Assembly (NCBI RefSeq): GCF_009600315.1
Contig: NZ_WIWC01000034.1
Coordinates: 1 to 54,518, forward strand
DNA length: 54,518 nucleotides
Source: Pseudomonas helleri
Lineage (GTDB): Bacteria; Pseudomonadota; Gammaproteobacteria; Pseudomonadales; Pseudomonadaceae
Direction: 5' to 3'
The notes beneath the pieces were generated by a model. The model searched no databases. It was not told where the DNA came from and worked only from the letters and a program-made list of their open reading frames with translations. Below, piece after piece: positions 16,262 to 23,913 of this stretch; the stretch's first letter is position 1; the number at the start of each line of letters is the position of its first letter. The position numbers were made by a program, and so were the translations under genes.

Positions 16262-16468
16262 ATGGGGAATCTGGCGAAAGAATTAGGGAAAAAGATCAGG
16301 CAAGCGAGAAAAGCAAAAGGTTTATCGCAAGACGTCTTCGCTCTGATTTGCCAAGTTGACCGAAGCTACATGGGCCGAATTGAGCGAGGTGAAGTCAATA
16401 TTACGGTCGAAAAGCTATACCAAATTGCCGAAAGCCTGGAATGTGGCCCAGCAGACCTATTACCGTAG
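16262..16468 (+). CDS. Small XRE-family regulator (controller-protein-like)
   Basis: A 68-residue single-domain helix-turn-helix protein: LGKKIRQARKAKGLSQDVFA, then QVDRSYMGRIERGEVNITVE and YQIAESLECGPADLLP. This is the full pattern of the XRE domain as found in controller proteins of restriction systems and in small island regulators. I took ATG 16262 (GAGG five bases upstream); ATG 16244 would add six residues but has no ribosome site. It is divergent from the helicase pair, about 100 bases away, and probably regulates both directions. No methylase or restriction endonuclease of the usual type stands beside it. Confidence 0.8.
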   Translation: MGNLAKELGKKIRQARKAKGLSQDVFALICQVDRSYMGRIERGEVNITVEKLYQIAESLECGPADLLP

Positions 16469-16494
16469 AAAATATTTAAAAGATAAATTTTAGA

Positions 16495-16544
16495 CTAGAC
16501 AACACTTAACCGCTGCATAAAACTTGATCACCCCAGTTGTCTAG
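16495..16544. repeat. 9-bp inverted repeat with long spacer
   Basis: CTAGACAAC at 16495-16503 is matched by its exact reverse complement at 16536-16544. It lies just past the 3' end of the recombinase block. It could be a weak transcript end or a recombinase/accessory binding site. No T-run follows. Confidence 0.35.
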
Positions 16545-16613
16545 GACTTCTTAGACACTTGTATTTCCTCAGGCCTCTTCTTAACTAAAGCATAGAGATC
16601 CAGATTTGGAATA

Positions 16614-16961
16614 TCATTCGCATTCAAAATGCATTCTTTCAATCATTCGTAATTGCTCCGCATTATTTTTTTTTAGCACCTCAACCTCAGCCTTTAAGTG
16701 CTCTATCTGCTTATCCAACTTCACATCAGAAGCTGTGATCCTTGTATAGAACGAAGGTGACAAACCTCGAAGTTGCGCTTTTTTGTTTTTGAACGATGTA
16801 CTTATACCCATATAAGTGTATAGAGTTTGTCTTGTGGTTTTTATTGCGAGTTCAAGTTCAACCTTTGCCACTAGCGCATCCCAAGTAAGCTTACCTGCCC
16901 ACTTAATCAGCATAATCTCTATCTTACGTTGCGCTTGGGCAGAAATTTTTGGTTCCACCAC
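16614..16961 (-). CDS. Small HTH/coiled-coil accessory protein of recombinase module
   Basis: A 115-residue basic protein with GTG start at 16961 behind a strong AAGGAGG embedded in the end of the upstream recombinase gene; the TGA of that gene is one base away. Residues about 25-60 can form a helix-turn-helix (LTWDALVAKVELELAIKTTR with YTYMGIS). The C-terminal 35 residues are a leucine-rich coiled coil (IEHLKAEVEVLKKNNAEQLR). This layout matches the small third proteins (TnpC-like or similar) that accompany paired tyrosine recombinases and influence the orientation or frequency of integration. Relation to GmtX of Gamma-Mobile-Trio elements is possible but not shown. Confidence 0.6.
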   Translation of the reverse strand: MVEPKISAQAQRKIEIMLIKWAGKLTWDALVAKVELELAIKTTRQTLYTYMGISTSFKNKKAQLRGLSPSFYTRITASDVKLDKQIEHLKAEVEVLKKNNAEQLRMIERMHFECE

Positions 16962-16962
16962 G

Positions 16963-19284
16963 TCACACCTCCTTATCGGACAGTCCGAAAGACGAAAAAA
17001 GAGAGCGTAGCTGAGGATTGGTGTTTGCCGTAGCGTTCATACCGTCATTTTCAATCAAATTTTTCAGGCGTGTCTCAAAATTTGGGAGGGCACAGGCAAC
17101 ACTTTTTATGGCCATCGTATCTAAATCGATCAAATTGAATTCAGATTTTTTGCTCGAGTAACGAATTGTCGTACCTGCGGAACAACTTTTCATCAAATCA
17201 ATTAACATTGAAAGAACATGAGTATTTCGAGAGTGAATAACATACCATTTTTTCATTGCCTGAGATGAGGGTAGACGAAGATCCTCTGCCACGGACTCTA
17301 ACCTCACAACTTGAAACGATAAATCTTTCTCAAACAACTCTATAGAACTCACATCGCCGGCAATGTGGCAAGTCTCTGGACATAGAAAGCACTGGGAGAC
17401 GAAATCATTCAAATAATTACATGGAGTCACATTTAGATTTTGAGTACAAAGCCCCGTAGAAGTAAGCGACGCCGGTAGATTTGTAGCTCTAGTAAGCTGC
17501 TCTTGAGAGACCACCCTAATATAACGATTGTCGATATCAGGTGGATTCATTATGGCACTCACCCTGCCTGCCTTCTCTTCGTCACACGTATGGATATAAG
17601 TATGAGTTTGCTCAGAATTTTTTCTACCAGACCAAGCAGTTATTATTTCTACCGGGATGCGACTTAAATCCGCGAGGGTATTGGATAAATGTCGCAAACT
17701 ATGCGGGGACAGTGTTAATTCCGAGGAAAATCCGTAACTTTGAAAAATTGACTTTATGTTTCGACTAAGGCCAATTCTAGATGAAACCGATCTCCCTAGA
17801 GATGCAAGAGGTACTACTGAATACTTCGACTTTTGAAATATTTTCCCACCGGTGCCTCCTTTCGAGGATGTCCCATAAAGCCAGCTTCCCAAGCAGCAAA
17901 ACATTGCATTTTTTATACTGATACTTGACTCGCCGCTAGAAAATGAAAATGGAAACTCTGGAAGAATATTTTCCTTGTAAAAGGAAATCCACCAACTTTG
18001 AACCTCTCCGACTGTGATAGTGATTTTATCGAAAAACACCCTAGGCATATTAGAGTATCCGAATAATAGCGGTAGCGCTGATAAAGAGGCAGAATCGATA
18101 TATGAGACAGATAGCCGATCTTCAGGCTGCAAAGACCAAATTTGTTTCATTTCAAAGCATTGACTTCTTTTAGTCCGGTTAATGAAAGTTAGATCAACAC
18201 CTTCCTTCAGTACCGGAACGCATTGATTAACTCCATAAAACCCTAACGCATAACCTAACGTAAAAAGATTGGGTTGCTGAGTCAAAGACGAATTGCGCTT
18301 TAGTTCTGGCGCAATTTCGAACTCTCCGAGCAGTCGGCTCAAGCTTTGGTTAGGCTTTTCGTAATACCTACACAATACTCTTGCCGGTTCACATGCCTTA
18401 AAAAAGTAATTCGTAGCTTTCGTGATTGGTTCAGCTAGCGCCGAAAGAACATGATTTTTATTGTTCCTATATCCTTTGCTTCCAATCCAATCGAGATAAT
18501 AGACTGGTACCCCATCTCCTTCGGAATAGCAGTTAAGCTGTTGTTTAGGAAGGAGCGGTATTTCCGCAGAAGTGCGATTAGGTGAGGCCAGAGACAAGAT
18601 GGCAAACGTAACAACCAAGGCATCATGCATTTTAATGCTCTCACCAGGAAGAAGCGTTCCAAATTCATCAACATGTTCAAACACACATGAGAATATATTG
18701 CCCAGAGCAAGAACTGTCGTGATATCCGGTAATTTCTCCAACGCGTGATCTAAAGAAGCATGCCCAGTTCTGTCTCTATTATCACTTCCCTTTAGGTCAA
18801 TCTTTCGCATTACTCCCTTCTTAGTGCAAAAATCAAAAAATGGGCGTAGCCGGTCGACAGTTCTTAATCCTAAATTAAGTTCTCGAATCGCAGATTCTGA
18901 TTGGGTGTATAGATCCCCTTCCATAAATGATAATAGTTTTCTAGCTGCGGACGTCAGCACTTTTTTTTCGCTGGCGGATAAATGCGTATTTACCACCTCG
19001 ATTATCCACACTTTTATCAGATGACTATAGGGATAAGGAAGCGCATCTGTAGGTAGGTTACCGGCGCTACCCTTTCCCTTACGCCCATGTACTCCGCAAA
19101 GATACCTAGTTCGGCGACCGGTATTAGGGTCAATGTGGTACCAAATCAGATCATCAAATATCGCATTACCACCAGCCCCTTCAAATTGTTTTAGTTCGGC
19201 GTCACGATATGAGTCGATTAACGACTCTAACCGATCAAAGTACTTGTTAATCTTCAATTGCGCTCTGCCTTGGAAGGTTTTCAT
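16963..19284 (-). CDS. Large tyrosine recombinase/integrase (773 aa)
   Basis: A 773-residue protein with a tyrosine-recombinase core in its second half. The conserved Arg box appears as ASPNRTSAEIPLL. Box II reads SPHSLRHLSNTLADLS with His and Arg of HxxRH at about 526-530. AWSGRKNSEQTHTYIH follows with the Trp/His position and nucleophilic Tyr near 562. After the core comes a cysteine cluster (CNYLNDFVSQCFLCPETCH) probably binding zinc. The N-terminal 350 residues have no recognised domain. All catalytic positions seem present, so it should be active. It starts 38 bases inside the end of the preceding recombinase gene, so the three recombinases are translated from one message. Strong AT bias sets it apart from the host. 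Confidence 0.75.
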   Translation of the reverse strand: MKTFQGRAQLKINKYFDRLESLIDSYRDAELKQFEGAGGNAIFDDLIWYHIDPNTGRRTRYLCGVHGRKGKGSAGNLPTDALPYPYSHLIKVWIIEVVNTHLSASEKKVLTSAARKLLSFMEGDLYTQSESAIRELNLGLRTVDRLRPFFDFCTKKGVMRKIDLKGSDNRDRTGHASLDHALEKLPDITTVLALGNIFSCVFEHVDEFGTLLPGESIKMHDALVVTFAILSLASPNRTSAEIPLLPKQQLNCYSEGDGVPVYYLDWIGSKGYRNNKNHVLSALAEPITKATNYFFKACEPARVLCRYYEKPNQSLSRLLGEFEIAPELKRNSSLTQQPNLFTLGYALGFYGVNQCVPVLKEGVDLTFINRTKRSQCFEMKQIWSLQPEDRLSVSYIDSASLSALPLLFGYSNMPRVFFDKITITVGEVQSWWISFYKENILPEFPFSFSSGESSISIKNAMFCCLGSWLYGTSSKGGTGGKIFQKSKYSVVPLASLGRSVSSRIGLSRNIKSIFQSYGFSSELTLSPHSLRHLSNTLADLSRIPVEIITAWSGRKNSEQTHTYIHTCDEEKAGRVSAIMNPPDIDNRYIRVVSQEQLTRATNLPASLTSTGLCTQNLNVTPCNYLNDFVSQCFLCPETCHIAGDVSSIELFEKDLSFQVVRLESVAEDLRLPSSQAMKKWYVIHSRNTHVLSMLIDLMKSCSAGTTIRYSSKKSEFNLIDLDTMAIKSVACALPNFETRLKNLIENDGMNATANTNPQLRSLFSSFGLSDKEV

Positions 19285-20899
19285 CGCAAACGGCTATTGT
19301 CAGTTTTACCCAAGCAATTTGTCGCTCCAATTTTTCAATGCTTCGGGTGTGAAGAGGGTTGATTAAGGAACTGCGATTTACCGCAAGCTTATTCTCTGCG
19401 AGCTCTAACACCGACCTGTGATCGGCCTCAAGTATTGGGCGAAAATTTGGGCACCCATAACACCCCAATGGTCTCCCCATTATTGTTGAGCAGGTAGTGC
19501 ATGAACGCTTGTCTCTAGGGTTGCCAATAGGATTGAATTGATTGTCAAATATAGTTTCATCATCTGCCGAACCTACTGTTACATTAATGCTGAATGCCTT
19601 CCTCAGAAACTCATTGCCGATATATTTGGAGTCAATTTCCCGCCTAGATTTGTAGTCTAAGTCTATATAGTGCCTTGCAGCTGGCACAGTAACACCGGTT
19701 ATTTTTGCCAACTGAGCAGCGGACAAACCATCCTGAGCGCCACGAGTTAATACGGTATGACGAATCCTATTGGAAGTGGCCATGCAATCTGCAGTTCGAT
19801 CAGAGGTTACCGGAACCCATCTTATTGCGTTCGTCACAGCCCCCTCCGAAACGTGGTAGGCCGTAGAGCGTGAAGTGAAAAGACTTTTCAAAAAAACGAT
19901 AGACTTAAAACGCACTTTAAAAAGGCTAGTATGAGGAAACATAGGCATATCAGTCATTAAATTCAACAGTTCGGACTTATCAACTTTGACTTCCAACGAC
20001 TGCATTAACATTGCGAGTCCTTCCAACATAACTCTCTTATACTCTATAAGCACTTTTGAAAGATCATCGGAAATATAAATAGGATAGCGCTCGGGACACT
20101 CCCTCGAGAAGCTCATTCCTGTAGACTTTGCAATGAAGACTCTTAACTGCAGTGCTTGTCCGCCCATAGCACCAATTTCATCCGCATCACGAATTCCTGC
20201 ATCATTAAAACTTGCACCTACAGGAATCAAATCGGACCATTTCAAAAAAGCAATTTGAATCGGCCTCCGCACAATAGAAAGCAATAACTTGTTAGTCACT
20301 AAATTTCTAAGGCGACCATAGAGCCCTGGCGACTGATAAAAGAGAAGCTTTCGATCATCGTCCCATTTAAACTCTTGAAGTTTAACATTTACTTCCTTAG
20401 CCAACGAATCAAACTCACTATCACTTAGCGCCCCACTGGATGAGTCGAGTGCATTTACACGCAGTTTATCCAAGTGCATGAAAGTAAACGAATGATACTC
20501 CTTAAACCTTTCATGGCCTTGCTTGGAGAGCGTTCCAAAAAATTGATTAAGCCCTTTCTTTTGGTTTGTTTTAAGCCCACTCCAAAGTGCTTTTATTCTG
20601 TCTAACGAAGGAATCCCCCCTGACATAAATGGCTTAACATTAGTATTTATACTGGACGCTGTGCTGGCAGCCTTGGTTCGGACGTAATATACAAAAACAT
20701 CCAAAATTAAATTCTTTTCATCATCCGGCATAGCCGATGAGTGTACCCATCCTACGTAAAGGCTATGTCCTTTTCCATTGTGTGGGAGCACTACCCATAC
20801 GTCATCTGCAGTATTTATCACTAGGCTAGATTTAGCCGTAACCAAAGAAGCTTTTTGTTTGCTAGCTTTTACTCCTTCCTGTTTCTTGTATCGAATCAT
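19247..20899 (-). CDS. Tyrosine recombinase family protein with zinc-binding tail (550 aa)
   Basis: A 550-residue recombinase-like protein. The Arg box is in VRRPIQIAFLKWSDL; box II reads TSNRIRHTVLTRGA near residue 377, where the first His of HxxRH is replaced by Asn; ARHYIDLDYKSRRE near 410 supplies the candidate catalytic Tyr. A C-terminal Cys-rich segment (CTTCSTIMGRPLGCYGCPNF, about 467-486) should bind zinc. The same Asn replacement and Cys tail occur in second-position recombinases of multi-recombinase elements, to my knowledge. It overlaps its upstream neighbour by 4 bases (ATGA) and the downstream one by 38. Confidence 0.7.
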   Translation of the reverse strand: MIRYKKQEGVKASKQKASLVTAKSSLVINTADDVWVVLPHNGKGHSLYVGWVHSSAMPDDEKNLILDVFVYYVRTKAASTASSINTNVKPFMSGGIPSLDRIKALWSGLKTNQKKGLNQFFGTLSKQGHERFKEYHSFTFMHLDKLRVNALDSSSGALSDSEFDSLAKEVNVKLQEFKWDDDRKLLFYQSPGLYGRLRNLVTNKLLLSIVRRPIQIAFLKWSDLIPVGASFNDAGIRDADEIGAMGGQALQLRVFIAKSTGMSFSRECPERYPIYISDDLSKVLIEYKRVMLEGLAMLMQSLEVKVDKSELLNLMTDMPMFPHTSLFKVRFKSIVFLKSLFTSRSTAYHVSEGAVTNAIRWVPVTSDRTADCMATSNRIRHTVLTRGAQDGLSAAQLAKITGVTVPAARHYIDLDYKSRREIDSKYIGNEFLRKAFSINVTVGSADDETIFDNQFNPIGNPRDKRSCTTCSTIMGRPLGCYGCPNFRPILEADHRSVLELAENKLAVNRSSLINPLHTRSIEKLERQIAWVKLTIAVCDENLPRQSAIED

Positions 20900-22143
20900 T
20901 TTTTTTGATCTACTTTATGCTGGTGCGCTATTGATAACTCCCTCGCTTTCAATGCAAGTCGCCTGTCATTATAAACATTATTCATGGTTGTATTTTGCGA
21001 CCAACCCATAGCATACTTCCTAATATCCTCAAGAAGAGTAGGATCAATACCACACCGCTCCCCCTTTTCATCGAATATTTCATTCCATTTGTGACGCAGC
21101 ATATGAGGATGCACATGAATCCCCAATGCTGTAGAAATTTTCTGAAAGATTGAATTGATTGATTTCAGAGAAAGCGGTTGACCCGCGGTACCTTTTGAAT
21201 CATTTTCGCTGACAAACAAAAAGTCATGATATTTAGCGCGAGGAAATACCTTGCGAAGGTGATCAATATAAAACTCAACTTCATGCATTAAATTTTTATC
21301 AACCGTAGCCAAGTGCGGTTTTGTTTTTTGATTGGGTTTTTCAGCACGTGGATCTGTTGAATCGTTTCCAGACCTATAGATAGATATCTGATCGTAAGTA
21401 CCATAGAAATTGAAATCTGAAATTTTTAGCTTTCCCAGCGCACCTCTTCTGATGCCGCTTTGTGCTAGCAAATTGACGATCAGATAATTTCTGACCCTTG
21501 ATGCTTTGAATGGATTATTAGGAGAAGAAGGCATTATCAATTCGAGTAACTTCAGGAAAATCTCATCCGGAAGGACCGACTCCTCAGCGCCACTTACTTG
21601 TTGACTTCCATTTCTTTGAAGTCCTTCTTCATCCAGTTTAATTTTAGCAATCAGCTTAGCAAATCGCTCACTTATTACCTTGTCAACCTCGTGCACTTCG
21701 TGAAACTGTTCAAATAGCCAATCAAGAAAACACCTAAGACGCCTGACGCGACCTTGCAATGTCTCGCTAGATACCTTTGCCATACCTTTCTGATTGGCGA
21801 CTATGATATTTCTTAGATGTTTATCATTAACTATAAAGTGCTTCACATTAGAAGCCGCATCAAATGCGCCTTTGTGCAAACAACAACTATCGTAAAACTG
21901 CATATACTCTTTCAGCGAAATAAACTTTCCCGATGCAACCTGTGCTGGCAAATCGATACTCTTTTCTGAAAAGTACTGCAGCACGAACAACAGTTCATTT
22001 GCGTATCTAAATCTCGTATTAGCCGACTTAGAGGACAACGGACCATTGAGGTAGCACGAAACATATGGATCAATAGGGCAATCCGCGTCATCCACTAGGG
22101 TCACGAATGGTAACGAATTGAATTGATATCGCCTGAGTTTCAT
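20896..22143 (-). CDS. Tyrosine recombinase/integrase (first of module)
   Basis: A 415-residue tyrosine recombinase from ATG 22143 (a TTG at 22209 would add 22 residues without a good ribosome site). The N-terminal SAM-like region is followed by the catalytic domain: Arg in LLAQSGIRRGALGKLK, Lys in QKTKPHLATV, HPHMLRHKWNEIF with His and Arg of HxxRH near 346, the Trp/His position in AMGWSQNTTMNNVYND and the nucleophilic Tyr near 390. Complete motifs suggest an active integrase. It is nearest the island's right end, with 148 bases between its start and the broken ttcA frame; that interval should hold the right attachment core and arm sites. Similarity to GmtY or RitA-type proteins is an unverified possibility. 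Confidence 0.8.
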   Translation of the reverse strand: MKLRRYQFNSLPFVTLVDDADCPIDPYVSCYLNGPLSSKSANTRFRYANELLFVLQYFSEKSIDLPAQVASGKFISLKEYMQFYDSCCLHKGAFDAASNVKHFIVNDKHLRNIIVANQKGMAKVSSETLQGRVRRLRCFLDWLFEQFHEVHEVDKVISERFAKLIAKIKLDEEGLQRNGSQQVSGAEESVLPDEIFLKLLELIMPSSPNNPFKASRVRNYLIVNLLAQSGIRRGALGKLKISDFNFYGTYDQISIYRSGNDSTDPRAEKPNQKTKPHLATVDKNLMHEVEFYIDHLRKVFPRAKYHDFLFVSENDSKGTAGQPLSLKSINSIFQKISTALGIHVHPHMLRHKWNEIFDEKGERCGIDPTLLEDIRKYAMGWSQNTTMNNVYNDRRLALKARELSIAHQHKVDQKK

Positions 22144-22291
22144 GATTGACAAAATAGTTAGTCCAATAACTAGTTCAGAAAAGGCTAGTCTGGAAACGAG
22201 CTTTGTCAAACGAAAAGAATATATGAATGTTACACAGCGGGCATTAAAGAGACGGCTTCTAACTTTTTTTACTTTACAAAAAATTTGTCGC
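22144..22291. other. Right end of island, attachment-site region
   Basis: An AT-rich 148-base stretch between the first recombinase and the cut ttcA frame. It holds short related motifs (TTAGTCC, ACTAGTTC, CTAGTCTG) that could be recombinase binding sites. The junction with chromosomal DNA is at about 22,290-22,298, where ttcA homology stops after the codons for Gly-Gly-Lys. Confidence 0.5.
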
Positions 22292-22426
22292 TTATATCTT
22301 GCCGCCCGACAGGCAGACCATCACCTTATCGCCGTCTTCAATCATGTTGAAGTCAGCCACCGCCTCACCGGTCAATCGACGCAGGCGTTTCTGGAGTTTG
22401 ATTTGAGAGACCGAAAGACTGCCCAT
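22292..22426 (-). pseudogene. ttcA: 5' fragment of ttcA, interrupted by the island
   Basis: The minus-strand frame from ATG 22426 reads MGSLSVSQIKLQKRLRRL, continues through NMIEDGDKVMVCLSGGK and stops at TAA after one foreign residue. This is the start of TtcA, the ATP-dependent enzyme that makes 2-thiocytidine at tRNA position 32. The PP-loop motif SGGKDS is cut after SGGK, so the ATP-binding site is lost and the rest of the gene (roughly 230 codons) is displaced to the far side of the island. Unless an end of the element supplies a replacement, the cell cannot make this enzyme from the locus. The following Yip1-like and SprT-like genes fit a Pseudomonas ttcA neighbourhood. Confidence 0.9.
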
Positions 22427-22692
22427 AGCGCTTCAATTCCGCGAGTTAAGACCAAAAGCCGGGGATTTTACCCAAAATTGCGCGACGCACGAACCCCTTG
22501 CAACTGACTAAAGAGCCCAACGCAATTAAGTCCGGCGCTGAAAGCGCAATTGGCTCTAAAGGACCGATTTTACGGGCCACGACCTTTTCTATACTGCAAT
22601 GCAAGGCCGCATGTCCTTCCTTGATCACATCACAGGCCAAGCGACCGGCACGTCCCACGGGGGACGATGCGCCCCCTGCAGGAGTGATAGCC

Positions 22693-23295
22693 ATGATCCA
22701 TCATGTTGTGGGCCTTTTTACCCATCCAGATCAAGAATGGCGCGACATACGCAGCGATGCGGAAGAAAGCATTGGCCATATGTACCTCACTCACACCTTG
22801 ATTCTTGCCGCCATACCGCCTGTTTCGGCCTTTATCGGAACTACTCAGGTGGGCTGGGTGATTGCCAATCGCGCCCCGGTGATGCTCACCGTCGACAGTG
22901 CGCTGTGGATGACGCTGATGTCCTATCTCTGCATGCTCGCGGGCGTCGCCATCATGGCCGCATTTATTCACTGGATGGCCCGCACCTACGACGCACAGCC
23001 GAGCATGGCACGCTGCGTGGCGTTCGCCACCTACACGGCGACGCCACTGTTCATAGGCGGGGTGGCGGCCCTTTACCCGCATCTATGGCTGGGCATGGTC
23101 GTAGGCACCGCAGCCATTTGCTATACCGTGTATTTACTCTACGTGGGCCTGCCCACATTTATGAGCATTGACCCGGATGAAGGCTTTTTATTCTCCAGCT
23201 CTGTACTGGCCGTGGGCTTGGTGGTGTTGGTCGCGATCATGGCGTCAACCGTGATTGTCTGGGGATTGGGCGTAGGCCCGGTGTACACCAACTGA
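22693..23295 (+). CDS. Yip1-domain inner-membrane protein
   Basis: A 200-residue membrane protein from ATG 22693, with GGAG eight bases upstream. It opens with MIHHVVGLFTHPDQEWRDIR, the usual start of Pseudomonas Yip1-family proteins. Five hydrophobic helices follow at about residues 33-48, 70-92, 110-126, 130-150 and 168-192. The function of bacterial Yip1-domain proteins is not established. It is divergent from the broken ttcA; the intervening 266 bases should hold both promoters. An earlier in-frame start at 22498 exists but would add 65 non-hydrophobic residues and lacks a ribosome site. Confidence 0.8.
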   Translation: MIHHVVGLFTHPDQEWRDIRSDAEESIGHMYLTHTLILAAIPPVSAFIGTTQVGWVIANRAPVMLTVDSALWMTLMSYLCMLAGVAIMAAFIHWMARTYDAQPSMARCVAFATYTATPLFIGGVAALYPHLWLGMVVGTAAICYTVYLLYVGLPTFMSIDPDEGFLFSSSVLAVGLVVLVAIMASTVIVWGLGVGPVYTN

Positions 23296-23368
23296 CCGCT
23301 CGGCACTTTGCAGGTTCGGAACCCCGGCGGCTTGCGGCATAATCGTCGCCTCTGGAGAACCGAACCGC

Positions 23369-23863
23369 ATGCCCGAGTTGCTAAATACCCGCGTCGAAGA
23401 GTGCTTTCAACAGGCTGAAGTGTTTTTCAAACGGCCTTTCAAACGCCCCGTGGTCAGCTTCAAGCTGCGTGGGCAAAAAGCGGGCGTCGCCCACTTGCAC
23501 GAAAACCTGCTGCGTTTCAACCCGCAGCTGTACCGCGAAAACAGCGAAGATTTCCTCAAGCAGACGGTGGCCCATGAAGTCGCCCACTTGATCGCCCACC
23601 AACTCTTTGGGGAGCGCATCAGCGCCCACGGCGAGGAATGGCAGTTGATTATGCGCGGGGTGTACGAGCTGCCGCCCAATCGTTGCCACACCTACGCCAT
23701 CAAGCGACGCACGGCAACGCGCTATATCTATCGCTGCCCTTGCCCGGACAGCGACTTCGCCTTCTCTGCCCAGCGTCACGGTCTGGTCAGGCAGGGGCGC
23801 GGCTATTTGTGCCGGCGCTGCCGCAGCACGCTGGTGTTCAGCGGCGAAACCCGGGTCGAATAA
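23369..23863 (+). CDS. SprT-like zinc metalloprotease
   Basis: A 164-residue SprT-family protein. VAHEVAHLIAHQLFG at about 69-83 contains the zinc-binding HExxH motif with its third ligand expected shortly after (the His in ISAHGEEW). The C-terminal part carries a zinc ribbon: CPCPDSDF and CRRC. SprT relatives include eukaryotic Spartan proteases; the bacterial role is not settled. Length is normal. A strong bidirectional terminator follows directly. Confidence 0.85.
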   Translation: MPELLNTRVEECFQQAEVFFKRPFKRPVVSFKLRGQKAGVAHLHENLLRFNPQLYRENSEDFLKQTVAHEVAHLIAHQLFGERISAHGEEWQLIMRGVYELPPNRCHTYAIKRRTATRYIYRCPCPDSDFAFSAQRHGLVRQGRGYLCRRCRSTLVFSGETRVE

Positions 23864-23869
23864 ACAAGC

Positions 23870-23902
23870 AAAAAAAAACCCATCCGAAGATGGGTTTTTT
23901 TA
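23870..23902. terminator. Bidirectional rho-independent terminator
   Basis: CCCATC, a CGAA tetraloop and GATGGG are flanked by an A-run on the left and a T-run on the right, so the hairpin can end transcription from the sprT-like gene and from convergent dctA. Confidence 0.9.
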
Positions 23903-23913
23903 TCGCGCCAGAC

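Larger units (their letters stand above)
1..22294. mobile_element. Genomic island (left end outside window), inserted in ttcA
   Basis: The stretch from the left edge to about 22,294 carries only accessory genes and decayed fragments. It ends in a block of three tyrosine recombinases transcribed away from the right border. At that border the ttcA reading frame is cut in its PP-loop motif, so the right end of the element lies at about 22,290. Composition is mosaic: the 2-10 kb cluster is GC-rich like the host, 10.8-16.5 kb is intermediate and 16.5-22.3 kb is visibly AT-rich, which suggests cargo gathered from several sources. The left end and the remaining ttcA codons are not in the window, so total size is unknown. 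Tandem tyrosine recombinases with a small accessory protein are known from Tn554-like, recombinase-in-trio and Gamma-Mobile-Trio elements. I cannot assign this one to any of them without a search. Confidence 0.8.
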
